Below are positions 1 through 13,500 of a DNA stretch of 64,000 nucleotides, in pieces (position 1 is the stretch's first letter; each line of letters starts with the position of its first letter). The DNA is taken from positions 4,571,885 through 4,635,884 of the forward strand of contig CM119267.1 in NCBI GenBank assembly GCA_051294375.1. Direction: 5' to 3'. The stretch comes from Paraspadella gotoi. Taxonomy: Eukaryota > Chaetognatha. The notes below the pieces were generated by a model, which searched no databases, was not told the DNA's origin, and saw nothing but the letters and a program-made list of their open reading frames with translations. Position numbers and translations under genes: made by a program.

Positions 1-385
1 CATCCAATCACGATTGCTTAATAGAATCGCATCCAATCACAATTGATTCGTAGAATTGCATCCAATCACGATTGCTTAATAGAATCGCATCCAATCGTAA
101 TTGTTTCTTAGTATGGTATCCAATCACGATTGCTTAATAGAATCGCATCCAATCGTAATTGTTTCTTAGTATCGCATTCAATCACGATTGCTTAATAGAA
201 TCGTATCCAATCGTAATTGTTTCTTAGTATCGCATCCATTCACGATTGCTTAATAGAATCGCATCCAATCGTAATTGTTTCTTAGTATCGCATCCAATCA
301 CGATTGCTTAATAGAATCGCATCCAATCGTAATTGTTTCTTAGAATCGCATCCAATCACGAATGCTTAATAGAATCGTATCCAAT
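1..385. repeat. Tandem satellite, 58-bp unit made of two 29-bp halves
   Basis: Two related 29-bp halves alternate: one carries CACGATTGCTTAATAGAATC, the other GTAATTGTTTCTTAGTATC. The array starts at or before the left edge and decays near 385. This is a simple higher-order tandem array with no coding sign. Confidence 0.9.
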
Positions 386-759
386 TCGGTCGTGATCAAT
401 TTCAAACAACCGACCATCTATTTAAAAGATCAAATGAATTGAACATTGAACGATTTAAATCACAATCGAATCTTAGGATTCGAGGCATTTTCAACTCTGA
501 ATCAAATGATTGTATTTGAACATAATAGATTTAACATTTAACTCTAAATATAACGAATTGGTGCAATTCTGATTTAATTAAATTATCGCACCAAAAGTAT
601 TATTTCTTCAAATTATTGATCGTTTTAATATTTAAAAAAATACTGTGATGATTGATTCATACGAGCAAATGTATTCAAAATATCGAAATGCATTCAACCG
701 TAGGACTTTAAAAATTCCTGAATACATTCCCTTCAAAGTTCAAACGACTGGGCGGTAGG
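386..759. other. AT-rich intergenic DNA
   Basis: AT-rich sequence between the satellite and a large gap. I see no exon, RNA gene or clear repeat in it. Confidence 0.5.
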
Positions 760-1631
760 NNNNNNNNNNNNNNNNNNNNNNNNNNNNNNNNNNNNNNNNN
801 NNNNNNNNNNNNNNNNNNNNNNNNNNNNNNNNNNNNNNNNNNNNNNNNNNNNNNNNNNNNNNNNNNNNNNNNNNNNNNNNNNNNNNNNNNNNNNNNNNNN
901 NNNNNNNNNNNNNNNNNNNNNNNNNNNNNNNNNNNNNNNNNNNNNNNNNNNNNNNNNNNNNNNNNNNNNNNNNNNNNNNNNNNNNNNNNNNNNNNNNNNN
1001 NNNNNNNNNNNNNNNNNNNNNNNNNNNNNNNNNNNNNNNNNNNNNNNNNNNNNNNNNNNNNNNNNNNNNNNNNNNNNNNNNNNNNNNNNNNNNNNNNNNN
1101 NNNNNNNNNNNNNNNNNNNNNNNNNNNNNNNNNNNNNNNNNNNNNNNNNNNNNNNNNNNNNNNNNNNNNNNNNNNNNNNNNNNNNNNNNNNNNNNNNNNN
1201 NNNNNNNNNNNNNNNNNNNNNNNNNNNNNNNNNNNNNNNNNNNNNNNNNNNNNNNNNNNNNNNNNNNNNNNNNNNNNNNNNNNNNNNNNNNNNNNNNNNN
1301 NNNNNNNNNNNNNNNNNNNNNNNNNNNNNNNNNNNNNNNNNNNNNNNNNNNNNNNNNNNNNNNNNNNNNNNNNNNNNNNNNNNNNNNNNNNNNNNNNNNN
1401 NNNNNNNNNNNNNNNNNNNNNNNNNNNNNNNNNNNNNNNNNNNNNNNNNNNNNNNNNNNNNNNNNNNNNNNNNNNNNNNNNNNNNNNNNNNNNNNNNNNN
1501 NNNNNNNNNNNNNNNNNNNNNNNNNNNNNNNNNNNNNNNNNNNNNNNNNNNNNNNNNNNNNNNNNNNNNNNNNNNNNNNNNNNNNNNNNNNNNNNNNNNN
1601 NNNNNNNNNNNNNNNNNNNNNNNNNNNNNNN
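760..1631. other. Assembly gap (872 N)
   Basis: A run of N ending in a (GA)n tract on its right side, a common cause of assembly breaks. Confidence 0.98.
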
Positions 1632-1636
1632 AGAGA

Positions 1637-1673
<37 letters not shown>

Positions 1674-1831
1674 CGAAGGATTTTCCTCAATTTTTGTTTT
1701 CCTCGCGCACGTTTTTTTTATCCCGATCGAAAACTCATAGCGGATCCTTACTCGATCCGCTTCGGTTGTTTGTAACAGAAATCCGAGGAAGCAATTAAGA
1801 CGGCGTAAACCCGAGAAGCCAATCATCCTTC

Positions 1832-1869
<38 letters not shown>

Positions 1870-2660
1870 TATTTCTACCTTTGTACGTACACAGATCGGT
1901 GGCTTCATTTCGATTAATGTTTTCTTGGTTGGTTCAGATTATTTGCTTCAAGTAATTTAGTCATTGTTTTCATTGATCTACAATTGATTTTACAATTGAT
2001 TCGACATAGAGGAATGGCGTTCGACATAACTTAGATAATAATAGACAAACTGGTAATTATTACCTCTGTTTATATATTTTAATAACGGCCTCAGTTTGTT
2101 TTACGTACATCAATTTTGTCATTTGTTTTTTTATCTCTTTTTTCTGCTTTTTGTCCGGGCTGGTAGAGGGGCATTCGTTCGGAAACAATTTAATAACAAA
2201 AGGTATATTTTTTAACGTTTTCCGATTTATTTATCATCTTTATTTTTCAAATCCTCATAAATCGATAGTTTGAAAAACGTAATCAAATTGAAAATGAAAT
2301 TAGACTAAAATTTTTTTTTTCTAAAAATAATTATGAAACCCTATTTTTGTCCCAACTACATATTTGCTAAAATCTTGTATAATTTCACTAGATTGTGGGT
2401 TTTACAGGAAATAGGAATGACTAATTAAGAATTTAAGATCGAGTCATCTTCTTCCTAATCATTTGCATCAAAACGATCTTATCAGACGATAGAGATAAAG
2501 ATTTATGGTAAAGAATATATACCCGAACCAGTTTATAAATTACCACAAAAAAAAGATTAAAATAAAATAAAATTAAAATACACTTTTCAAAACAAAGTAT
2601 ATGAAAATATTTAAGTTTTTAACCAAAACTGAAATATAAACTATTGCTTTTAAATTTTGT
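1632..2660. other. Intergenic DNA with GA/CT microsatellites
   Basis: A (GA)n tract lies at 1,632-1,673 and a (CT)n tract at 1,835-1,867. The rest is AT-rich. No convincing coding exon or RNA gene was seen. Confidence 0.5.
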
Positions 2661-2676
2661 TAAAATATAAAAAACC

Positions 2677-2679
2677 AAA

Positions 2680-2754
<75 letters not shown>

Positions 2755-2850
2755 ATGAATATATAGATAAATAAATAAATAAAAAAATAGATTGATAATT
2801 TAATAAACAAATAAATAAATATATTAATAATTAAATAAATATATAAATAA
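2677..2850. repeat. (AAAT)n microsatellite, partly degenerate
   Basis: About twenty near-perfect AAAT repeats, then a decayed tail of the same type. Confidence 0.95.
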
Positions 2851-2899
2851 CGAATTAAATAATATATGTGTATATATTTAATTTTTTTATATTTCCTCC

Positions 2900-3056
2900 C
2901 TCCGTCATCTGAAAGCGAGAAAAAAAAATCTTCGATTCCCGGTTTCCAGGAGAAAGGACGACACCATGGAACCGCGAAAGAAAGGAGGAAGAGGAAAAGG
3001 GTAAGGTCAAGTAAGGGCGAGGACGGACAAGTCTTAGAACGAAGGAGGAGGAGGGA

Positions 3057-3142
<86 letters not shown>

Positions 3143-3241
3143 GCGAATTCCTCGCGACGAGTTTTAAGGGACCGGCGCTGTCTTGGCACCGCAGTGGGAT
3201 TCTGGGCGCCGTATCCGGCTTGCGTGCCGCCGTCTTCGGCC

Positions 3242-3302
<61 letters not shown>

Positions 3303-3661
3303 TTCTCGGTTATATATTTTTTTCCGCGATCTTCGTTTGACCTCGAAACGACGAAATTTATTGAGCTCCGTCCGGATCCTAAGATATCGAATCGGAATTA
3401 CATTTTCTTCAAGTCTTTAATTTTTTTTTTTTTATGTCGGGATTTCTTGACTTTAATTGGTCCCTGTGGTTTCTAGTTCGATAATTTTCCAACACCATTA
3501 ATAAAATTACGGATTAAATATCTTTTCATTGTTTTACTTGCTTTCTCGCAGGCAAAGGAAACCGTCTCGCTTCCTGCGGTGATTTAAATATCACGATGTC
3601 ATTAAATGACAACGAATGAAAATTGGAAAAACTAAATTGATAAAATATTAATATATTAAAC
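2900..3661 (+). promoter_or_regulatory. DNAH10: Probable promoter/5' UTR region of DNAH10
   Basis: This stretch sits directly upstream of the first coding exon. It is the first GC- and CpG-richer part of the left flank (about 2,930-3,240) and is broken by (GA)n at 3,058-3,138 and (CT)n at 3,245-3,299. No TATA box or defined start site can be named. The assignment rests on position and base composition only. Confidence 0.35.
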
Positions 3662-3706
3662 ATGGACGATTCGAGATTAGAATGGATCCGTGATCGGGTT
3701 TATCAG
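3662..3706 (+). CDS. DNAH10: DNAH10 first coding exon (start codon)
   Basis: ATG opens 15 codons reading [15 protein letters not shown], typical of the extreme N-terminus of axonemal heavy chains, then the donor GTTAGT. It ends in phase 0. The next exon begins inside the 3,878-4,088 gap. Confidence 0.75.
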
Positions 3707-5066
3707 GTTAGTCAATACAAGTTAAAATACAATGATTTACATTTTAATTTAATTTAAAGTACATTTACAACAGTTGCAAATATTCATAGATTTTTTAACA
3801 GACTTTAAATAATAATCTTTCACGACGCTTTTTCTCCATCGGTACTCGATTTTTTTCTCTCTCTCTCCCTCTCTCCCNNNNNNNNNNNNNNNNNNNNNNN
3901 NNNNNNNNNNNNNNNNNNNNNNNNNNNNNNNNNNNNNNNNNNNNNNNNNNNNNNNNNNNNNNNNNNNNNNNNNNNNNNNNNNNNNNNNNNNNNNNNNNNN
4001 NNNNNNNNNNNNNNNNNNNNNNNNNNNNNNNNNNNNNNNNNNNNNNNNNNNNNNNNNNNNNNNNNNNNNNNNNNNNNNNNNNNNNNNNATCTTCGAAGAA
4101 TTCCTCTCCGCAGAGAACGGCGTCGCCGAACGGGAAATATCCAACTTCGTCAACGAGAGTCAAGGAGACGACGACGGCGCCGCCACTCTTTTGTTTTGGG
4201 AAGAAACAAAAGATCACGAGAGAGAAGTTCTCATCAAAGTCGGTAGGTGGACGGAAGCGGCGTTGTTGGTTCGTGGGAATGGGAAAATCCCATTCCGTTC
4301 CATTCCATTCCGTTGATGATAGAATGGGGTTTTATTGAATGATTAGACGATATTTATATTCGTTGTCCCGATTACGTATTCATACTAACTTTGATTGAGT
4401 CATTTCAAGTTTGTTAAAAAAGTTGAAAAATATTTTATAATGTTGAAATAACAATCATTAATCTTTCACAACCCTTAAGCGTTCCAGATTCTATAGCCAT
4501 ATTCGTGAGATTATTCATTCATTCAGTTTATGTATTTCGCATCCCAATTGTAATCAATAGCCTGATCATTCACCAGGGATTCAACAATCGCTCATTGATC
4601 ATTCACTGATCAATTTACTAATCCTTAATTTACCAATCAATTCACTGATCAATTGATACCATAATTCTTTACCGATTATTCTCAAATCATTCATCAATTA
4701 TTAGCTCATACCGCGCTAATTATTTCACTAATCATTCTCTTCTCATTCACTCATCATTCACTCATCATTCACTCATCAATTCACAGAAATCAGTCGTCAA
4801 CCCGACAGCGAAGGCAACGAAGTCGTCACGGAAACGATCGTCGATCGATTCCTCGACCTCAACGCTGTCGCTTCCTTCAACCCCGACGCCTCCTTCCGCG
4901 GCAGCGGAACCGTCAGCGGCGTCAGCGGCGTCAGCGGCGTCAGCGGCGTCAGCGCAGGAACCGGCAGCGAAGCGGCGTCGCGGCTGCATCGTCACGAGTT
5001 GGAGACGCCGAAGGAAGGAGCGGACGAGGCGTTTGGGTGTGTGGAGGGAGGGCAAGAGGGATGGAG

Positions 5067-5132
<66 letters not shown>

Positions 5133-7083
5133 TCAAAAATAGTGAAAGGAAAATAAAAAGAAAGATTAATAGAAAGAAAGAAAGAAAAAATTAAAAATAT
5201 TAAGAATGAAATAAGGCAACGCAGAGAATGGATTATCAAGTGGCTTGCCTCTCTTGGCTTCTTCGTCTTTTCTTTTCTTTTCTTTTCTTTTCTTTTCTAT
5301 GCTTTTAAAAAAAGAAAATTTAAAAATAAAAAATAGAAAGAAAGAAACAAACGAAGTGGAAAAAAGTAAATTAAATAACACAAACAAGAACCAAAAAAAA
5401 AACAAAAAAACCAAAAAAATGTAAACAATCGATTTTAGTGAGCAACCGACGGAAGTGGAGAGCGCAGTCGCCGTTGAAAAACACGAGGAAAAAAGAAAAG
5501 GAAGGAAAGGAAAGGGAGGAACTCAGACGGTGGAAGAACCGAATCCAAAATATCAATTCGTGAGTCAAGTATTTAAATATATTTACTTTATTTTATTATA
5601 CATTATTATGGTGGACTAAAATTCACCAACCGTTCATCAGCGGCCATTGGTGCAGGAGGCAAGTAATTCGCCTCCCAACCCAAAGGTCCGGGGTTCTAGC
5701 CCAGTGGTCGCCTCGCGGTTAAAAGAGACGGGGCACTTAACCCGGTTCTGTCACTAAAACACAACAATCATTGCTGTCTCTTCAATATATACAATAACAA
5801 ATAGTTAATTGGTTCAAACTTCAAAGTCTGTCCTCCGTACCTTCGCTTCCTCCAGCGCAAAGTGAAGGAGACCTTCCCCAAGACTGTCGTCCACATGTGC
5901 CACGGCAACGTCCCCGAGCGGCTCGCCGAGGTGCGCTGCGTCTACTTCCTCCGCAACCTCGCTGGCCTCATTCCTTCCTTCGCATCCATTCAAGAGGCCA
6001 ACGAGGCGATGCCCAATTATCTCGAGTTCGGGGTGCTGGACGGACAGGCCCTGCTCATGATGGAGCAGGTCATGATGCACGTGAGTTTTAATGGGTCAGG
6101 AGCGAGTCATGTTGCGGGTAAGTTTGAATAGCGCCGTACGAATTCCGAAACGAAAAGTTGATGAAAGTAAATATAATTCATTTTTAAAAATTTAAAAGAA
6201 TTTCATTTGTAATGGAAAAATTTGTAGTCGGGCATAGCAAGTTCACCCCGCCTCTAAGCATGACACCTTCAGTCCTGACCCGGTGACTCATTGAGTAAAG
6301 CCATCAGCTCATGACCACTAAGTACCGGGTTGGGAAGTGTGAGGACGGCCGTAAGCCGCCTTGGGGGTGTGGAAAACCCTCAAGCCTGGTTCCAAGCCCA
6401 GGACCCGTTCCATAGCTGCTAGAGGGGGTTAAAGAAGTTACGGATAGTCATCTTCAGCCCACTTAGCGCCTTATCCACAAATTTTATTTTAAACTTTGTC
6501 TTTAAGATTGATCATTTTTGACCCACTGAAATGAAAAAGGGACTCAACTTTCAAGACGAATCCAAATAAACCACAAAATATGACAAAAAGGCTTTTTTTA
6601 AATTTTGATTTCCAATCGCTGAAGTACTATTTGTGTAAATGCTCAATGACTAAATTGCAAAATTTAAAATAATCTTTTTTTATACCTTCTCGATTCTTGA
6701 TGAAAACCAAATTTATAATTTTCTTTAATAGTGATGTTGTATGGTACGACAGCCCTGAATTACCTCATCGCACGACCCCACGCTTATCCTTACCTTCACG
6801 GTGTCTCCCGACCCGCATTAGGTCTTCATGCCCCTCTTCGCTTACCACGCTCAAAAGAACGACTTGGTGGATCAGCTTCAAGCAGGACTCACCAACGAGA
6901 AGCATCGTCCCGGATCCACGAAGGAGTTGAGTCGATCGATCACTCCAGCAGCCTCCGCCAACGACGAGGCCGCCTCCGACGGGGATAAGGACCAATCGCA
7001 GGTACTGGCGGGAGTTTTGGGAGCCAATCACGAGGCGCCACGAGTTTGTTGGATTTTTTTTAAAAGGAGTCGGTGTTGGTGCT

Positions 7084-7123
<40 letters not shown>

Positions 7124-7821
7124 TGTCGTGATCATTGTTGTTCTTGTTGTTCTTGATTGAATTGTAAAATAAATTTAGATTAAAATTTCTTTTAAACCTA
7201 ATAAAACGGTAGTTAAAAGTCAATTATATTTTTTTTTTATTATATAAACTTCAATTTTGCATGTAACCATACCAAATTACTATTATTCCTTTTGAAATTA
7301 TCTTTATCGTATTCGGTTTCTTTTGTCAAGTGACATTTTCAAATATTTTAAACCATTTCACCAAATTCCCTCTTTCTCCCACCACCCTTCGCCCTCTCTC
7401 TCCCCGCAGCAAGTGCAGCAAGAGTCCCGCAACTACGTGATGCTGCGAGACGATTTCCTCGTCAACATGCAAAAGTTCACGGGATCGATCACGCGAACGA
7501 TTCAGCAGATCGAAGGAGGAGTGAGACTTCACGTGCCCGACTTCACGCTCAGCTCGGTCATGACGGGTGAGTCTTAAGGGGAGAGTGAGTTCGAGGATGG
7601 GAATCGATCGTGGGGATATTGGGTTGCGATGATAATTAAAGATTTACATATTAAGAATAAGGATTTAAGTATTTTCAAAATTATAATGAAAATCTACTCG
7701 TGATTGAGACAAAAAGATATGGAAGCTGCTTGAACGCAACTTAGCTACATATATATATATATATGTAAATGATAAATGAAAAAGGAAAGTAAAGCAAAAT
7801 GAAAAATAATACAACTCTCTT

Positions 7822-7861
<40 letters not shown>

Positions 7862-10477
7862 CTTCATCTCCCCCTCAGAAAACGTCCGCAACACGGAATT
7901 GATCGACTCCCTGGAAGAGCTCGTCTCCGGTTGGGAGAAGCAAGTGGCTTCCGCGTTGGAGGTCGAGCTCAAGAAGACGCCGCAAGGATTCGGGCCTCTG
8001 GCCGAGATCGAGTTTTGGCGGGAGAGGAACGCCAATTTAAGGTTTGGAGTGGGAGAAGAATGATTGATCTGTCGGATTGATTGATGAAATAAACAATTCA
8101 AAAACTGATTTAATTTGTTTACTAAATTGATTTTATTTCACTGATTGGCTGATTGATTGATTGATTGGTTGATTGATTGATTTGATTGATTTGATTGATT
8201 TCATACTGCTTTGAATGAATGATTTAACCATTAGGAAAATCATCCCGACCCTTTTTGATCACGTTAAGAAATGAGTGCGTACAAAACTACACATTATTTA
8301 GTTGATATACATTGCAATGGCCCGTATGTAATCGTGACCCATTCCGGAAGCGTCATCCCTTTTCAGTGCGTTGGTCGAGCAACTTCCGTACGGACACGTG
8401 AAGAGCTACATGGTCGCGTCCTTTCAAAGTCCGACTCTGTCGTCGTTCAAAACTTGAGTATTCATCGATCGGAGTTGCAGCAAATTTCATACTGAAGCCA
8501 AAGACAACGTTCGCTTCCCTCTCCACGCTGTAGAGGCATTTCAGGTTGAGGACGTGGCCGGATGTGTTAACGGCAGAGATCTCGGTTGTTTTTTAAAGCG
8601 GAAATATAGGGCATTAAGGTATTTGTTCCAGGTCTCTCATGAAATTATAGGGAATATAAACATTTGTTGATTCTCCTTATGAGGTTTACTGTGAGCTTAA
8701 AAATTTTTTGTTCTCTTAATTCCACTTGCTGTTTATCATATAAAATTCATTTGACGAACAATATATTATACACAATTTTGTTTTGACTCGAAGAAAACAT
8801 GTCCTAATATAATGACGAGAATCACTATTAATAACGGCCAAAATACTACTAAATCTATTTTAAATAAACATATTACATTTTTTTTTAAAGTAGCAAAGCA
8901 AGCAGTATCTTTTGCCCTATTAATTTAGTATTTGCTTATATAATGTTAAACATCTTGGTATATTTTAGGAAATAATAGTATTCAACATCTTTTTAAAAAC
9001 GCCTTCGAGACATTATCCTTCTTCCAAATAGTGTGTGTACGACCTTCTATTTTTCATTTCGAAAATTTCTACTGAACCTCTATCTCAGCGAAATACTTAT
9101 CTCTTTGTCCGAACTATACCCTTCACAGAGGATAAATAAGGCTCAAAAGAGTAACTGAATCTCTCTCAAAGGATGCACAACGGCGTCCTTTAAACGCGAA
9201 CACACATATGCAATCGCATAGAGAAATAGCGGTGCCCGTACACACATAAGGACAACACGGTGCCTAAAGACACCTGGGGCTTCAACCCGGCGCGACAAGA
9301 AGGCGGCCTTAAAATCAACCATAACCCTTAAAGGAAAAGCGGTTAATACGAGACGGGCTCAAGAGGAGAACATGGTTCTTCAAACAAGCGAAAAGGGTGC
9401 GTCAAAATGCGAGGTACTCACGTGGAAACAAGGGGGTCCCTCCATTGATGAATAACGCTCCTCCGCCTTATGTTTGGTTCCATCTTTCCTTGTCACTACT
9501 AACCGGCGTTTACTTACGTCATGTTTGTGCCACTCATGGAGCGAATTCGCTTGGAACTCGTCGGAGAGGCTGCGCCAGGCGTTTATCATACTTGTCAGGA
9601 CGCCTCGTTTATGTCTTCTTTGGGGGTGAATTTAAGGGGAGGTGGGGGTGATGTGGGGGGAGTTGTGGTATGTTCGGTATGATGTGGTGTGAAGGGGGGC
9701 GGCGATGGGAGGAGGGTCGGTTTCATTTTAGTTATTAGTTATTATTATTATTTTTTTTTTATTTTAAATTATTATTAGTTATTACAACAATTAAGTGGAA
9801 GACGAATTTAATCGATAGCGTTACCGTTGTTGTTCTTTTAGTTGTTGTTTTTGTTTCTGTTGTAGTTATTTTTTGTGTTGATTTTGTTGTTGTTTTTGTT
9901 TTTTGTTTTTTGTTTTTTTTATTTCTGTGTTTGTTGTTGCTTTGGTTTTTTTTTATCTTGTTGTTGTTGTTGATAATGATTGTCGACGAAGATAAAAACG
10001 ACTCTTCTTTCCATCACCCCCCCCCCCAAGGGATCCCGCTCACGAAGTGAAACGCAAATCGTCGGAGGCGAAAAAAATGTTGGATCTTTGGCGGGAAACT
10101 TATTTCGAAGTCAGGTCGAAGATCGAAGCGTCGGGCAGAGATTCCAGGTGAGACTCGATTATAAATTATAAATGTTTAAGAGATAAATTGAACAATCGAT
10201 TACTCCAATCGATCGAATTAATGAATCAATCATCACAAATTTTTAAAAGTATATTTTTTCTGTTTGAATGGAAAAATTTAGTATAAGTTGTGACAAGTTT
10301 TGAAATTATTAATTCGATTACTCGATCAATCATGTCGATCCGATTAATCAAATCAATCCAATCAATCAAATCAAATTCAATCAGATGGGAATTCGATCGG
10401 AAACGTCTTTTCGAACGAACGGACTACATGGCGATGATTTGTCAGGATTTGTTCGACGTCGCTCAAGTAAGAAGACG

Positions 10478-10526
<49 letters not shown>

Positions 10527-13500
10527 ATTTATTTATTATTAAAGTTCGTACAACAAATATAAATATTATTTTTATTAAACAANNNNNNNNNNNNNNNNNN
10601 NNNNNNNNNNNNNNNNNNNNNNNNNNNNNNNNNNNNNNNNNNNNNNNNNNNNNNNNNNNNNNNNNNNNNNNNNNNNNNNNNNNNNNNNNNNNNNNNNNNN
10701 NNNNNNNNNNNNNNNNNNNNNNNNNNNNNNNNNNNNNNNNNNNNNNNNNNNNNNNNNNNNNNNNNNNNNNNNNNNNNNNNNNNNNNNNNNNNNNNNNNNN
10801 NNNNNNNNNNNNNNNNNNNNNNNNNNNNNNNNNNNNNNNNNNNNNNNNNNNNNNNNNNNNNNNNNNNNNNNNNNNNNNNNNNNNNNNNNNNNNNNNNNNN
10901 NNNNNNNNNNNNNNNNNNNNNNNNNNNNNNNNNNNNNNNNNNNNNNNNNNNNNNNNNNNNNNNNNNNNNNNNNNNNNNNNNNNNNNNNNNNCCCCCCCCT
11001 TTAAAAGGTGCTGGAGGAGTTCTACAACATCTTCGGTCCGGAGCTGAAGGCGGTGACGGGAGATCCGAAGCGGATCGAGGACGTCCTCAAGAGGGTTGAC
11101 GGTTTGGTCATGCCTATCGAACAGGTACCTACGAAATCAGCGTCAATNNNNNNNNNNNNNNNNNNNNNNNNNNNNNNNNNNNNNNNNNNNNNNNNNNNNN
11201 NNNNNNNNNNNNNNNNNNNNNNNNNNNNNNNNNNNNNNNNNNNNNNNNNNNNNNNNNNNNNNNNNNNNNNNNNNNNNNNNNNNNNNNNNNNNNNNNNNNN
11301 NNNNNNNNNNNNNNNNNNNNNNNNNNNNNNNNNNNNAGAGAGAGAGGTGAGGATTGAATAATTAGACAAAAATGGTGCAATTAACTGAATCATGAATGCT
11401 TTGGAAACCTTCGTCACAAAGAATTAATTCGTTAATTTAATTTAAATAATTTTATATTAACTACTTAAAAAGTCAATAACAAAGACGAACGAGATTCTAC
11501 GTTTCTACAACCTATTACAAATATTCAAAACAATAATAAACTGTAATTTTTAGTTCTTGGCTTGAGATTCGAATGATCGTTTTTTTTTACAATATAAAAA
11601 GAGAGAGAAGGCAGCCGACGACGTCGACAAAGGCGACGACGACGACGACGACTGAGGCTTCACTGTAGTTAAGTGAAAGGATTCTTTGGGACTGAGGTCA
11701 TCTCGGAGGCTGCGGTCCATTCGAGTCACCAAAATGCGTTCATTTTTAACCCGATTCCCTTTGGTCGACGCCGATTTCAATCCGACAGGTGACCTTCGAC
11801 GCCTTCCACCTGCGACACCAGATGTCGTGGCGATCGGTGATGGATTGGTTCAACAGGGAGGTGCAGTCGATCGAGAACGAAGCCAAGCATTTCATCGACG
11901 AATCCTTCAAGACGCTGCGGTCGGCGGAGGGCGCCTTCGACATGCTGCTCAACTTCAAGCACATCAGGTGAGATTGATGAAAGAAAAAATATTTGCATCG
12001 GCCGGGAATCGAACCCGGGCCGCCCGCGTGGCAGGCGAGCATTCTACCACTGAACCACCGATGCTGATGCATATGATGGATTCCTATAGCTAATTTTATT
12101 ATTTAAAGGCAGATGACAAAAAAGAAGACATTCAGTCTCAAGCTCTCTAAATAGAGCTTTNNNNNNNNNNNNNNNNNNNNNNNNNNNNNNNNNNNNNNNN
12201 NNNNNNNNNNNNNNNNNNNNNNNNNNNNNNNNNNNNNNNNNNNNNNNNNNNNNNNNNNNNNNNNNNNNNNNNNNNNNNNNNNNNNNNNNNNNNNNNNNNN
12301 NNNNNNNNNNNNNNNNNNNNNNNNNNNNNNNNNNNNNNNNNNNNNNNNNNNNNNNNNNNNNNNNNNNNNNNNNNNNNNNNNNNNNNNNNNNNNNNNNNNN
12401 NNNNNNNNNNNNNNNNNNNNNNNNNNNNNNNNNNNNNNNNNNNNNNNNNNNNNNNNNNNNNNNNNNNNNNNNNNNNNNNNNNNNNNNNNNNNNNNNNNNN
12501 NNNNNNNNNNNNNNNNNNNNNNNNNNNNNNNNNNNNNNNNNNNNNNNNNNNNNNNNNNNNNNNNNNNNNNNNNNNNNNNNNNNNNNNNNNNNNNNNNNNN
12601 NNNNNNNNNNNNNNNNNNNNNNNNNNNNNNNNNNNNNNNNNNNNNNNNNNNNNNNNNNNNNNNNNNNNNNNNNNNNNNNNNNNNNNNNNNNNNNNNNNNN
12701 NNNNNNNNNNNNNNNNNNNNNNNNNNNNNNNNNNNNNNNNNNNNNNNNNNNNNNNNNNNNNNNNNNNNNNNNNNNNNNNNNNNNNNNNNNNNNNNNNNNN
12801 NNNNNNNNNNNNNNNNNNNNNNNNNNNNNNNNATATAATAATAAATGTAGAACGCGAAAAGGAAAGATTTAATTCGATGATTTCAAAATCTTGTCTGTTA
12901 AACTCATTTGCATATTGTAGTACGATGAATTATCTCCCGAGGCTATTACTATTTTGAATGTAAATATTNNNNNNNNNNNNNNNNNNNNNNNNNAACGGAG
13001 CCGTTACTTATTCGTCAACAACATTTATGATTGGTAACAAACATATAAAATAATAATCCAATTCATTTAATAAATACAAAGCTATCTATGCCCTGACTGG
13101 AAACAAAGGCTTGGTGGTTTCAGGCCTCCCATCACTCTTACAAGATAATGACATAAGAGCAGGTCCCTGACAAGCTTTCAACAAGACTCTCAATCGCACA
13201 GTCTCGTAATTATTCACTCCCAGAGTAATGGCTGTCACCTATCAATGAAGGTGGTAATAATAATTCAAAGCATGTTTCACAAAATTGTATGAAAAAGACG
13301 CACTCCCTTAAGTATTAAATCGGAGGAACTACTTATTGTACTACGAACGCACGTGAGAGCAATACAAAAGACAAAGGAGCTAAAGAAATTTTTATGAAAT
13401 TGGTAACAACCATATAAAAATTATCCATTCAATTTAATAAGATAAGAACTATCTTTGCGCCCTGAATTTTGGACAGGCTTTGGTGTTTAAAGCCTCCATC

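Noticed and set aside
1-385. CRISPR-like repeat spacing
   Set aside because: The units are contiguous with no unique spacers, and the window is eukaryotic; it is a satellite.
740-1826. Long minus-strand open frames near 0.7-1.8 kb
   Set aside because: They consist almost wholly of N and (GA)n sequence and have no recognisable protein.
2866-3476. Plus-strand open frames of 184 and 97 codons
   Set aside because: They are translations of GA/CT microsatellites (Arg-Glu and Ser-Leu repeats) upstream of the real start exon.
3749-4217. Minus-strand open frames across the 3.9-4.1 kb gap
   Set aside because: The plus strand of 4,089-4,242 is coding in the dynein frame; the minus frames are shadows.
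9380-9589. Minus-strand frame reading [18 protein letters not shown]
   Set aside because: The plus strand holds the damaged [11 protein letters not shown] exon; comparison with the inverted copy confirms the orientation.
12837-13000. Exon search beside the 12.1-12.8 kb gap
   Set aside because: AT-rich; no segment matches the missing tail part of DNAH10.
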